Shown: piece by piece, positions 43,634 to 52,006 of the stretch
How positions within the stretch are numbered: the stretch's first letter is position 1
Layout of the letters: every line of letters starts with the position of its first letter
NCBI RefSeq assembly: GCF_023072615.1
Contig: NZ_JAKNRW010000024.1
Coordinates: 18,178 to 82,177 of the forward strand
DNA: 64,000 nucleotides
Source: Pseudomonas violetae
GTDB lineage: Bacteria > Pseudomonadota > Gammaproteobacteria > Pseudomonadales > Pseudomonadaceae
Direction: 5' to 3'
The notes under the pieces: model-generated
The model's input: only the letters and a program-made list of their open reading frames with translations
Database searches by the model: none
What the model was told of the DNA's origin: nothing
Translations under genes and position numbers: made by a program

Positions 43634-44659
43634 TCAGGTGTTGCTCTCGGTAAACTTCTCGTAGTAAAGGCGGGTCTGGTCCAGGCCCTGGCCGGCCAGC
43701 CATTGCTTGATCGACTCAACCATTGGCGGCGGGCCGCAGAGGTACATATCCAGGTCCCGGTCGCGAAACTCGGCCAGGTCGAAATGTTCGGTGATATAAC
43801 CGCGCTTGCCGCTCCAGTCCGGGGTCGGATCGCTGATGACTGGGGTGAACCGAAAGCTCGGGATGCGATCGGCATAGGCCGCGATGCGCGTGGTTTCGCA
43901 GAGGTCCGCAGCGTCGCGCACGCCGTAATACAGATGCACCGGATGACCGCAACCGCCACGCTCGGCGATCTCGTCGAGCATGCCCAGGAACGCCGAGAGC
44001 CCGGTGCCGCCGGCGACAAAGACCAATGGCTTGTCGACATGGCGCAGGTAGAAGGCGCCAAGGGGGGCTTCGAGCATGATCTCGTCGCCAATCAGGCTGC
44101 GCTCGCGAATGTAGTTACTCATCAGCCCGTCAGGCAGCAACCGAATCAGGAACTGCAACTGGTTGCTGCTATTGGGCCGGTTGGCGAACGAATAGGAGCG
44201 CTTGCCGTCGGTACCCGGCACCTGCAGCCGGGCGTACTGGCCGGGCAGGAAGTCCAGTTGTTGCCCATCGGCGCCGGCATCCAGATGCAGGATCGCGGTG
44301 TTCGGCGAGACCTGCTCGACGGCCCGCACGATGCCCTTGAGCCGATCCGGCCCCGGCGCATTGCACAAGCTGGACGCGAAGTCGAAATAGAACGCTGCAT
44401 CGGACTGGACCCGTGTCTGGCAGGTGAGCATCTTGCGTTGGCGCATATCTTCAGCCGACAGTGCTTCATCGTCGACGTAGTCCTGGCTGTACTGGCCCGA
44501 CTCGCAGCGCCCCTGACACGTTCCGCACACGCCTTCGCGGCAGTCGAGGGGGATGTTGATGCCGTTGCGGAGCGCCGCATCGAGCAGGATTTCGTTGTTC
44601 TGAACCGGGAAGAACAGGGTTTTCCCGTCGGCAAAACTGAACGCGACCTTGTGACTCAT
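43634..44659 (-). CDS. antC: Anthranilate 1,2-dioxygenase reductase
   Basis: 341 residues. N-terminal plant-type 2Fe-2S ferredoxin (CREGVCGTCQGRC plus CQTRV), then FAD-binding (RSYSFANRPN) and NAD-binding (FVAGGTGLSAFLGML, YLCGPPPMV) domains, the benzoate/anthranilate reductase order. It carries electrons from NADH to AntAB. Eighteen bp after antB. BenC is the close alternative; the neighbouring AntA-type alpha subunit decides for antC. Confidence 0.88.
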   Translation of the reverse strand: MSHKVAFSFADGKTLFFPVQNNEILLDAALRNGINIPLDCREGVCGTCQGRCESGQYSQDYVDDEALSAEDMRQRKMLTCQTRVQSDAAFYFDFASSLCNAPGPDRLKGIVRAVEQVSPNTAILHLDAGADGQQLDFLPGQYARLQVPGTDGKRSYSFANRPNSSNQLQFLIRLLPDGLMSNYIRERSLIGDEIMLEAPLGAFYLRHVDKPLVFVAGGTGLSAFLGMLDEIAERGGCGHPVHLYYGVRDAADLCETTRIAAYADRIPSFRFTPVISDPTPDWSGKRGYITEHFDLAEFRDRDLDMYLCGPPPMVESIKQWLAGQGLDQTRLYYEKFTESNT

Positions 44660-44677
44660 GATCCAGACTTCCGCCAG

Positions 44678-45169
44678 TCAGAGGTGATAGAAATCGAGCA
44701 CCGAATTGATGGTGTCGTTGAGCAGCAGCACATGCTTGCGGGTGATCTTCCAGCTGTCGCCGTCGGGTCGCAGGTGGTAGGTCGCGCGACCGAAAAACTG
44801 CTCGGCGGTTTGCAAGCGGTAGTAGAGGGTGTGCCAGTTGACCCGCACCTCCAGCGCGTCGTTGGCCAGGGGCGCAATGCGCACATTGCTGATCAGGTGC
44901 AGGGTGCGCGGCATCGGGATGGTCGATGCGGCCTTGCCCGTGCGAATGCGGAACACCCGATCTTCGAGACCTCCCCGGTTGGGGTAGTAGATCAACGACA
45001 TGCTTTTTTTCGGGTCGGTGGTGTAGACGTGCTCCGAATCCCATTGCGGCAGGTGGAGCTCGCTGTCGTCACTGAACATCGACAGGTATGCGTCCCAGTC
45101 CTGGGCGTCGCAGGCTTCAGCGTTGCGATAGAAAAATTGCTCGATGTGGTATTGCAGTTGCGAGTTCAT
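44678..45169 (-). CDS. antB: Anthranilate 1,2-dioxygenase beta subunit
   Basis: 163 residues, exactly the common AntB length. NTF2-like small subunit: HIEQFFYRNAEACDAQDWDA near the start, WKITRKHVLLLNDTINSVLD at the end. Two bp after antA. Structural partner in the hetero-oligomeric oxygenase. Confidence 0.9.
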   Translation of the reverse strand: MNSQLQYHIEQFFYRNAEACDAQDWDAYLSMFSDDSELHLPQWDSEHVYTTDPKKSMSLIYYPNRGGLEDRVFRIRTGKAASTIPMPRTLHLISNVRIAPLANDALEVRVNWHTLYYRLQTAEQFFGRATYHLRPDGDSWKITRKHVLLLNDTINSVLDFYHL

Positions 45170-45171
45170 GG

Positions 45172-46575
45172 TTACACCTCACGCAGTTTCAACGGTTGCT
45201 CTTCGGCAGCAAGACGCGCCAGGCCTTCGAGCATGAAGCGCTGCCAGTTGCCGTGCTGATTGACGTAGAGGCCTTCATGGGTGAACTCGGTGCCGGTCAG
45301 CGCCGGTGAGATGCCGATGGTCTCGCTGTTGGGCGTCGCGCCCTCGACCCATTTGCCGGTGCCGCGTGAGATGTCGCTCCAGCGCTCCAGGCGAGCCTGG
45401 AAACCACGCTGCGCTTCGCGAAATTCCACCAGGTCATCGGGGGTGCCCATGCCGGAGACGTTGAAGAAGTCTTCGAATTGACGAATGCGGTTTTCCCGAT
45501 CGGCATCCGACTCGCCGACCACACCGAGGCAGAAGCTGTTGATCTCGGTCTTGTTCCAGGCGATCGGGCGGATAATGCGCAGTTGCGAACTGATTTGGTC
45601 GAGGAAGAACATGCTCGGGTAGATGTTCAGGTTGCGCAGGCGGTGCATCATCCACTCCGCCTTGCCCTTGCCGTGCTCTTCGAGCAGGCGCGGCATGATC
45701 GTCGCGTAACCGGGACGCACCGCCGGGTTCGGCATGTCGCTGAACAGCAGGCTGTGACCGTTGTGGAAGGCAAACCAGCCGTCGTCGGTTTCCTTGTCGC
45801 CCGCGCCAAGTTTGCTGTAGTCCAGGGTGTCGGCGCCGGCCAGGCCTTTCTCGCTGTTGACCTGCTGTCGGTGTTGCACGGTGGCCACGTAGTTGTAGTG
45901 CACGGTGCTGACGTGATAACCGTCCAGACCGTTTTCATTCTGCAGTTTCCAGTTGCCGTCGTAGGTGTAGGTCGACTTGCCCGGCAGCACTTCCAGTGCA
46001 CCGGTGGGCGACTGCGCGACCATCATGTCGAAGAACACCTTGGCGTCGCCGAGGAAGTCCTCAAGGCTGTCGCTGCCATTGACGTCCAGGCTGATAAACA
46101 CGAACCCCTTGTAGCTTTCAATGCGGGCTTTTTTCAGGCCACGGGTGGCCTTGTCGAAACCTTCCGGGTACTCACCGGGTGCTTTGACCTTGACCAGGCG
46201 ACCATCGCTTTTGTAGCACCAGGCGTGGAACGGACAGGTGAAGGTCGACTGATTGCCCTTGCCGACGCGCGTCAGGGTGGTGCCGCGGTGTTGGCAGGCG
46301 TTGATCAGCGCATTGAGCTGGCCGTCGCCGTCACGGGTAATGATCATCGGCTGGCGCCCGGCGCGCAGGGTCATGAAATCGTGCTTATTGGCGATTTCAC
46401 TTTCATGGCAGGCGTAGATCCAGTTCTTCTCGAAGATCAGCTGCATTTCCAGATCAAATAAGTCCGGCTCGGTAAACATATCTCGGGCAATGCGGAAAAC
46501 ACCGTCGGCCGGACGGAAGTCCAGGCAACCCTCAATAAAACTTTTCCATTGTTCCAGGCTTTTTGCACTGCTCAT
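45172..46575 (-). CDS. antA: Anthranilate 1,2-dioxygenase alpha subunit
   Basis: 467 residues, the AntA length. Rieske ligands Cys94, His96, Cys114, His117 (CQHRG, CPFHAW); iron ligands Asp218, His221, His226 (DGYHVSTVH). The N-terminal SLEQWKSFIEGCLDFRPAD is strongly AntA-like. The enzyme converts anthranilate to catechol with loss of CO2 and ammonia. First gene of the ant-liv operon, with an AraC-type operator and -10 element upstream and a porin gene diverging beyond them. Confidence 0.9.
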   Translation of the reverse strand: MSSAKSLEQWKSFIEGCLDFRPADGVFRIARDMFTEPDLFDLEMQLIFEKNWIYACHESEIANKHDFMTLRAGRQPMIITRDGDGQLNALINACQHRGTTLTRVGKGNQSTFTCPFHAWCYKSDGRLVKVKAPGEYPEGFDKATRGLKKARIESYKGFVFISLDVNGSDSLEDFLGDAKVFFDMMVAQSPTGALEVLPGKSTYTYDGNWKLQNENGLDGYHVSTVHYNYVATVQHRQQVNSEKGLAGADTLDYSKLGAGDKETDDGWFAFHNGHSLLFSDMPNPAVRPGYATIMPRLLEEHGKGKAEWMMHRLRNLNIYPSMFFLDQISSQLRIIRPIAWNKTEINSFCLGVVGESDADRENRIRQFEDFFNVSGMGTPDDLVEFREAQRGFQARLERWSDISRGTGKWVEGATPNSETIGISPALTGTEFTHEGLYVNQHGNWQRFMLEGLARLAAEEQPLKLREV

Positions 46576-46634
46576 TAATCGATACCTCGTTGCACCGGGC
46601 TAATTCGCGCATTTAATAAGTGGTGTGTGCCGTC

Positions 46635-46640
46635 ATTAAA
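46635..46640 (-). promoter_or_regulatory. -10 element of the antA promoter (candidate)
   Basis: TTTAAT on the minus strand, starting exactly 21 nt after the promoter-proximal repeat of the operator at 46662-46700. This is the spacing recalled for XylS-activated Pm. It lies about 60 bp before antA. Confidence 0.5.
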
Positions 46641-46661
46641 TAAGTTGCCTGCGCCGGGGTC

Positions 46662-46700
46662 TATCCGCTTTGTCGGCAAACGCAGTCCATAAAATTGGCC
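46662..46700 (-). promoter_or_regulatory. Candidate AntR (XylS-type) operator of antA
   Basis: On the minus strand two half-sites 22 bp apart: GCCAATTTTATGGACT and GCCGACAAAGCGGATA (the latter shares AAGCGGATA with a XylS Pm repeat as recalled). A stronger version of the same pair lies before antR (48424-48462). AraC-type activators bind such direct repeats next to the -35 region. Confidence 0.6.
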
Positions 46701-46990
46701 AGCCTGTTTGCGGCGGCCCAGGGCCTGCAGGGCTTGGGTCGCAGGATTCTGTTTTGATCGGTAAATCGAAGTAAACGGATATGACTTGCGAACTAACAGG
46801 ATAGAGAGTCAAGCGTGAATACGGCCTAATCATCGCCAATGCGTGTCTGGTCTCTCGCCGGGTGAGCATTTTTAATAACACGACTCATGCTGACTATTTT
46901 AATAAAGAAACAACTGTCGACGATTGGGGTGATCACATTGGTCGCGCCGCTACTTGATGTGTTCGCACATTAAAAGAGAGGGGATAAGTT

Positions 46991-48247
46991 ATGTTTCAAG
47001 CGAGTTGGTTTACCCGCTGCGTGCAGACGGCCAGCCTGGCCGGAATGATGACGCCGATGATGGCCATGGCGGACTTCGTCGAAGACAGCCACCTGGGCCT
47101 GGGCCTGCGAAACTTTTATATCGACCGTGACTACAAGGGTGAAAACCCGAAGAACTCGCGCATTGGCAGCTGGACCCAGGGCTTCGATTTGCGCTTCATT
47201 TCGGGCTACACCGAGGGGCCGGTGCAGTTTGGCCTGGACGCCTCGATGCAGTATGCCTACCGGCTTGACGGCGGTGGCGGCAGGGGGCCTGACAGCATCA
47301 TCCCGTACAGCGTCAGCAAGCAGGAGCAGGCCACTGACTATGGTCGCGGCGGCTACACGGCCAAGGTGCGCTATTCAAAAACCGAGTTGAAATTCGGTGA
47401 ACACCGGCCGACGCTGCCGGTGGCCTACATGGACGATTCGCGGCAACTGGTTACCACCTACCACGGCACCCTGATCGAGTCCAAGGAGGTGGATAAACTG
47501 ACACTGACCGGTGGCCGCTTCACCGAAATAAGCGGTCGGGCATCCTCCAACAGCGAGAAAATGTACCTGTTCAACGGGCCGGACGTTCAGCGCCGAAGCG
47601 ACGGCTTGAACTTCGGCGGTGCCAGCTACGCATTCACTCCGGCGCTGACCGGAACGTACTTCTACGGGCAGCTGGAAGACATCTACCGCCAGCACTACCT
47701 GGGCGGAACTTATCTGGCTGATCTAGGTAGTGGTTACGGCCTGAAAACCGATGTTCGCTATTTCAACAACAAGGAAGACGGTGATGCCTTGTACGGGCGC
47801 ATCGATAACCGCGCCTACGGGGCGATGACCACCCTGCGCAAAGGTGCCCATGCGTTTGGCCTGGGTTATCAGCGGATGCTTGGCGACAGCGCATTCCCAA
47901 CCCTCAATGGTTATGCACCCCAGCCGTATCTGGTGAACTGGTCGGCCATTGCCTTTATAAAACCCAACGAGAAATCCTGGCAGGCGCGCTATGACTTTGA
48001 TTTCGCAGGTGTGGGTGTGCCCGGTTTGAAGCTGATGACGCGTTACATGCGCGGCACCGATATTGATCGAGGGCCCTTGAGCGACAGCAGCGAATCGGAG
48101 CGCAATATCTACCTGTCCTATGTGATCCAGGACGGACCATTGAAGAATCTGGGCGTGGAGCTGCGCAATATCAACGTCAAGTTCCGCCACGCCAATGACT
48201 TCGATGAAAACCGCCTGATCACGACCTACACCTGGAAATTCTGGTAA
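46991..48247 (+). CDS. OprD-family outer-membrane porin (ant-associated)
   Basis: 418 residues, signal peptide ending near MAMA before DFVEDSHLGLG, C-terminal barrel ending in FW. Shares many blocks with the porin at 33043 (LRNFYIDRDYK, SWTQGFDLRFISGYTEG, YAYRLDGGGGRGPD), so the two are paralogues. AGAGGGG precedes the ATG. It diverges from antA and precedes antR, suggesting it takes up anthranilate or a similar acid. Confidence 0.88.
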   Translation: MFQASWFTRCVQTASLAGMMTPMMAMADFVEDSHLGLGLRNFYIDRDYKGENPKNSRIGSWTQGFDLRFISGYTEGPVQFGLDASMQYAYRLDGGGGRGPDSIIPYSVSKQEQATDYGRGGYTAKVRYSKTELKFGEHRPTLPVAYMDDSRQLVTTYHGTLIESKEVDKLTLTGGRFTEISGRASSNSEKMYLFNGPDVQRRSDGLNFGGASYAFTPALTGTYFYGQLEDIYRQHYLGGTYLADLGSGYGLKTDVRYFNNKEDGDALYGRIDNRAYGAMTTLRKGAHAFGLGYQRMLGDSAFPTLNGYAPQPYLVNWSAIAFIKPNEKSWQARYDFDFAGVGVPGLKLMTRYMRGTDIDRGPLSDSSESERNIYLSYVIQDGPLKNLGVELRNINVKFRHANDFDENRLITTYTWKFW

Positions 48248-48259
48248 GCGAGGGGTAAC

Positions 48260-48283
48260 ACCTGCCTGCTTGTCTGGGCAGGT
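48260..48283 (+). terminator. Hairpin after the second porin gene
   Basis: ACCTGCC / GGCAGGT, 7-bp stem with a 10-nt loop, 12 bp after the stop. No T-run, so termination is uncertain. Confidence 0.4.
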
Positions 48284-48423
48284 AATACCCAATCACACCT
48301 GCGCGCTGTGCGTGACTTTCGTGCAGCCGCTGGCGGTGTGCGCTTTTTTGCCCCGTTGTCCCAGTGCTTACGGGGCGGGAAGGGTGTTCGGCGACGTGGC
48401 GGATGGCGATCTTGAGCGGTCCC

Positions 48424-48462
48424 TATCCGCTTAATCGGCGAATGTTATCCGCATATTTCGGC
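48424..48462. promoter_or_regulatory. Second AntR-type operator, upstream of antR
   Basis: Direct repeats TATCCGCTTAATCGGC (48424) and TATCCGCATATTTCGGC (48446), period 22 bp. The first differs by only two bases from TATCCGCTTTGTCGGC at 46662 by antA. Relative to antR it points backwards, and no -10 lies at the 21-nt position on the minus strand, so it is more likely an autoregulatory or looping site than the core of a promoter. Confidence 0.6.
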
Positions 48463-48559
48463 AGGGCTTCCCAGGCACCCTGGCGGCATGAAGATTGCTC
48501 GTTCCCGCAGAGGCGTGCCGTTAGAGCGCGCTCAAAAAAACAGCCGTGGGTGCCCCGTG

Positions 48560-49573
48560 ATGAGTACAAGCTCTGATGTACATGTTCGTGACATTCGTAT
48601 CGAGCGCTATGACCTCAATGGCGCGCGGCAGTGGATGGCCGGAATCTGCGGGCCACACCTGCTCAAGACCAGCCATCCCACCCGTATTAAGTTCCATCAC
48701 AGCGGTAATGTGCTGAAGTCGATGTCGACCACCCTGGGGGTGATCGAGTACGGCACCGACGTCACGGTGGGCATCGAAGACGCCGAACACCTCAACAGCT
48801 ACAGCCTCAGCCTGCCCCTGGTGGGCGAGCAGCACCTGATGAAGAACGGCTGTGAAATGACCTCCGATCGCGAACGCGCAATCATCGTTTCACCCCACGA
48901 AAACCAGGAATTGGCGATCAACGGGGATTGCCGCAAGATCCAGGTGGTCATCACCCGCGCGGCCATGCGCAAGTCCCTGGAAGACATGTTGCAGCGGCCC
49001 TTGGAAACCCCCTTGCGGTTTGAGCCGGTGATGGACGCCGTTAACGGTTCCTCCGCGTCCTGGTGGCGCATGGCGCGCTACTTTATCGGCGAGCTGGAGC
49101 GCAGTCGCGAGCTGTACGACCAGACATTTTTCACCCGCGACGTCGAGAGCTCGCTGATCAAGGGGCTGATCCTCGCCCAACCGAACAACTACTCCGAAGA
49201 ATTGCGCGATGTGCTGGGCGTGAAGCTGCCGCACTACCTGATTCGCGCCAAGCAGTACATCCACGAGAACGCCCGCGAAGCGCTGCACTTGGAAGACATC
49301 GAGGCGATTTCCGGGGTGTCGAGGTTCAAGCTGTTTGAAGGATTCAGGAAGTACTTCGGCATGTCGCCCATGGCGTATCTGAAGAAGCACCGGCTGGGGG
49401 CCGTGCGCCAGGAAATCCTCGAGGATAATTCGGCGCGCAATATCTCGGTGATCGCCATGGGTTGGGGGTTTACCCACCTGGGGCGATTCTCCAGCGAGTA
49501 TCGCAAGCTGTTCGATGAGACGCCGAGCACCACCTTGCAACGTAACGAAGCCCGCCGCAACCGGTCGCTGTGA
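48560..49573 (+). CDS. antR: AraC-family activator, AntR-like
   Basis: 337 residues from ATG 48560, which starts the conserved DVHVRDIRIERYDLNGARQW region; an upstream in-frame ATG (48488) has no better ribosome site. N-terminal AraC-binding-like domain, C-terminal double HTH (LEDIEAISGVSRFKLFEGFR and VIAMGWGFTHLGRFSSEYRK). Matches the AntR type that activates antABC on anthranilate. Position beyond the porin gene instead of next to antA is unusual. Overlaps the next regulator's start. Confidence 0.8.
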   Translation: MSTSSDVHVRDIRIERYDLNGARQWMAGICGPHLLKTSHPTRIKFHHSGNVLKSMSTTLGVIEYGTDVTVGIEDAEHLNSYSLSLPLVGEQHLMKNGCEMTSDRERAIIVSPHENQELAINGDCRKIQVVITRAAMRKSLEDMLQRPLETPLRFEPVMDAVNGSSASWWRMARYFIGELERSRELYDQTFFTRDVESSLIKGLILAQPNNYSEELRDVLGVKLPHYLIRAKQYIHENAREALHLEDIEAISGVSRFKLFEGFRKYFGMSPMAYLKKHRLGAVRQEILEDNSARNISVIAMGWGFTHLGRFSSEYRKLFDETPSTTLQRNEARRNRSL

Positions 49574-49575
49574 GC

Positions 49576-50577
49576 ATGGCTGGGTTATCAGGTGCCGGGC
49601 TCGATCTGTCGCAGTTGTGCCGGACCCCGGTTTTCACCAGTCGTTCGCGCCAGGAAAGTCATCGGCTGCTGGCACGTGAGCTGGTCGAACACGACTTGAG
49701 CTGGCGCACCGGGAATGTCGACACGGCTTTTTTTCGCGCGGAGGTGGGGCGTTGCCAGTTATTTGTCCTGCGTTATGGCGCCGAGGTTGAGGTGCGACCA
49801 CGACCCTTTACCGACTTTGTGCTGATGCAGATGCCGCTGCGCGGGCGGGCCAGTATTGAGTGCGATGGAGTGGCGCTGGAACTGGAGGCCGGCCAGGTGG
49901 CAGTGCTTTCGGCCAATCACCAGGCGCGTCTGGTCTGGCACACCGGCTGCGAGCAATTGCTGCTCAAGGTACCGCGTTCGTTGTTGCGATTGATGCAGGA
50001 GCGGCTGGTGGACGAAGGCGGGCTGGCGCCTGATTTTGTCTTGCCCGCGGCTTATCGGCTCGACACTGGCCAGGCGCGGGGCTGGCTGCGTCTGGTCGAT
50101 GACTTGCTGGAACAGTTAGGGGCAAGCGAGGCCGCTCCGGTGCATGCGCACTGGTTACGCCATCTGGAAGAAAGCCTGCCGCTGTTCCTGCTGACCCACC
50201 CACCGCAAGTCGACGCCTTGCCGCTGGCGGTGGTCGAGTCGCCTGCGCAGCGTCAGGCACTGCGGCAGTTGCACAAGATCGAAGGCTTGATGCGCAGTCA
50301 CCTGGGTGAGGCGCTTTCCCTGGGCGAGTTGGCCGCCGCAGCGGGCATGAGTGTGCGCAGCCTCAACACCTTGTGCCAGCGCTGTTACGGGCAAACACCG
50401 ATGGAGCGATTGCGCAATTTGCGGCTTGAGTCGGTGCGTGAACGTCTGCTCGGTGGTCGCGACCTGAGCATCACGGCTGTTGCACTGGAGCATGGTTTCG
50501 GACACTTGGGGCGCTTCGCCCGGTACTACCGGGAGCGCTTTGGTGAGTTGCCGCATCAGACTGGCTGCGGCAAATGA
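49576..50577 (+). CDS. AraC/XylS-family regulator (candidate activator of the 56-50 kb Rieske operon)
   Basis: 333 residues from ATG 49576, or 335 if the GTG at 49570 overlapping the antR stop is used. N-terminal AraC-binding-like domain (~40-180), C-terminal HTHs (LGELAAAAGMSVRSLNTLCQ and VALEHGFGHLGRFARYYRE). Transcribed with antR but convergent with the unassigned Rieske operon, which has a XylS-like operator of its own; this gene is the obvious candidate regulator. Inducer unknown. Confidence 0.82.
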   Translation: MAGLSGAGLDLSQLCRTPVFTSRSRQESHRLLARELVEHDLSWRTGNVDTAFFRAEVGRCQLFVLRYGAEVEVRPRPFTDFVLMQMPLRGRASIECDGVALELEAGQVAVLSANHQARLVWHTGCEQLLLKVPRSLLRLMQERLVDEGGLAPDFVLPAAYRLDTGQARGWLRLVDDLLEQLGASEAAPVHAHWLRHLEESLPLFLLTHPPQVDALPLAVVESPAQRQALRQLHKIEGLMRSHLGEALSLGELAAAAGMSVRSLNTLCQRCYGQTPMERLRNLRLESVRERLLGGRDLSITAVALEHGFGHLGRFARYYRERFGELPHQTGCGK

Positions 50578-50619
50578 TCAGCGGTGGCGAACACAAATTT
50601 CGTGATCTTTTCGCCGATC

Positions 50620-50738
50620 CCTGTAGGAGCGAGCTTGCTCGCGATGGGTTCGAAGACGCCGCGTTTATCCAGAATCAACGCGTTATCGTTGTCGTCCATC
50701 GTCGGAACGCCGCGCGGAGCAAGCTTTGCTCCCACAGG
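50620..50738. repeat. Degenerate REPIN
   Basis: A left REP (CCTGTAGGAGCGAGCTTGCT at 50620) and a right REP in opposite orientation ending GCTTTGCTCCCACAGG (about 50712-50738). It lies between the convergent AraC regulator and dienelactone-hydrolase genes and may act as a bidirectional end. Confidence 0.75.
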
Positions 50739-50741
50739 TAC

Positions 50742-51965
50742 TCAACCCACCCATTTCCCCATTAAGGTATTAGACGGCAACTGCTCATCCAGCAATTTCC
50801 TCGCCGTCTCAACCCCCGCCACCGGCAAACCGGCAGGATCAAGCAGCCCAATCTGCACCAACACACTGGCCTGGTCCCAATAGATATGCTCATGACACAG
50901 CTTATCGCCGCGGAACTTGATCACCCCCAGCATCGGAATCTCAACGTATTTACCCGTAGGCGCCACATCAGGCAGCATCCAGTCAATCTCACTGGTGTGG
51001 GTAAAACACATCACAAACTCGTCGACAATCTGCGAAGCACCCACCGTGCGTGAAATCGGTATCAGCTTCATGTCCGGCGGATTGGCGTGCACAAAATGGT
51101 TCTCATAGAACCGGCTCAACTCGCGATAGCCCACACCACCGGTCATGGTCGGAATGTGATTGACGTAGGGCTCGGCGACCATCGTCGCCATGGTCGCCGG
51201 AACATCGCGGACCGCAAACTCGAACTCGATGTGCTTGTCCCACAGCTGCGACAAGTTGTAATTGGGGCCGATGACCTGCTTCAGTGCGGCGATGCTGCGT
51301 TGATGGGCCATCAACGCGGCGGGCTTGTTGTAATGCATGCCGCCGTTACGGGCGAAGGCGTGGTCGACGTCGGGGTAGGTGTAGATCTCGACGTTGTCGC
51401 GGTCATCCAGGCGCTGGCTGATCAGTGCGCGGGCGCTGGCGTCGCAGTAAACATCCTGTTCGGCGAAGTGCAGCACCAGGCGCCCCTTGATGTTGTCGGC
51501 TTCGTCGAGCATCTGCTCGATGCCCATCCCGTAGTAACCCACGCAGCACGCGGCAGCGGTTCGAGTCGCCGTCAGATACGCCAGCTTGCCGCCCATGCAG
51601 AAACCCACGTAGCCCAGGCCGCCGGCCTGGACCTCGGGTAAATCGCGTAACGCGTTGAAGCTGGCGTCGATGTCGTCAACGGCCTTGTCGACATCCAGGT
51701 GCTGGAACAGCTCGATCGCCCGGGCAAAATCTGCCTCGGTGTAGCCCAGCTCAACCCCCGGCTCCTGGCGCCAGAACAGGTCCGGCACCAACGCCACGTA
51801 ACCTTCCTCGGCATAAAAATCGGCGACTTCACGCATGTTCGCGTTGATGCCAAAAATCTCCTGGCCGATTACCACGCCCGGGCCTTTGCCGCTGGCGGGT
51901 ACTGCCAGGTACCCGGCAAAGCTGCCGCTGCCGTCGCCGGCGTTCACACTGATCATCTTGCCCAT
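50742..51965 (-). CDS. Dienelactone hydrolase-SnoaL-like fusion
   Basis: 407 residues. Residues 1-~235 are a dienelactone-hydrolase alpha/beta domain with the triad Cys123 (GFCMGGK), Asp171 and His202, the same numbers as in the classical enzyme. Residues ~245-400 are a SnoaL/NTF2-like domain (VNHIPTMTGGVGYRELSRFY, then HEHIYWDQASVLVQIGLL). GAGG precedes ATG 51965. The fusion suggests successive steps on one intermediate, lactone opening plus cyclisation or isomerisation, after ring oxidation by the upstream dioxygenase. Last gene of its operon. Confidence 0.85.
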   Translation of the reverse strand: MGKMISVNAGDGSGSFAGYLAVPASGKGPGVVIGQEIFGINANMREVADFYAEEGYVALVPDLFWRQEPGVELGYTEADFARAIELFQHLDVDKAVDDIDASFNALRDLPEVQAGGLGYVGFCMGGKLAYLTATRTAAACCVGYYGMGIEQMLDEADNIKGRLVLHFAEQDVYCDASARALISQRLDDRDNVEIYTYPDVDHAFARNGGMHYNKPAALMAHQRSIAALKQVIGPNYNLSQLWDKHIEFEFAVRDVPATMATMVAEPYVNHIPTMTGGVGYRELSRFYENHFVHANPPDMKLIPISRTVGASQIVDEFVMCFTHTSEIDWMLPDVAPTGKYVEIPMLGVIKFRGDKLCHEHIYWDQASVLVQIGLLDPAGLPVAGVETARKLLDEQLPSNTLMGKWVG

Positions 51966-52006
51966 GTTGTTGCCTCGCTCATTATCAGGTTTTTTATGAA
52001 TGCTGT

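Noticed and set aside
43631..45259. 542-residue plus-strand ORF
   Set aside because: Antisense to antC and antB; no motif.
48424..48462. Promoter on the minus strand from the second AntR operator
   Set aside because: No -10-like hexamer at the 21-nt spacing and no gene in that direction.
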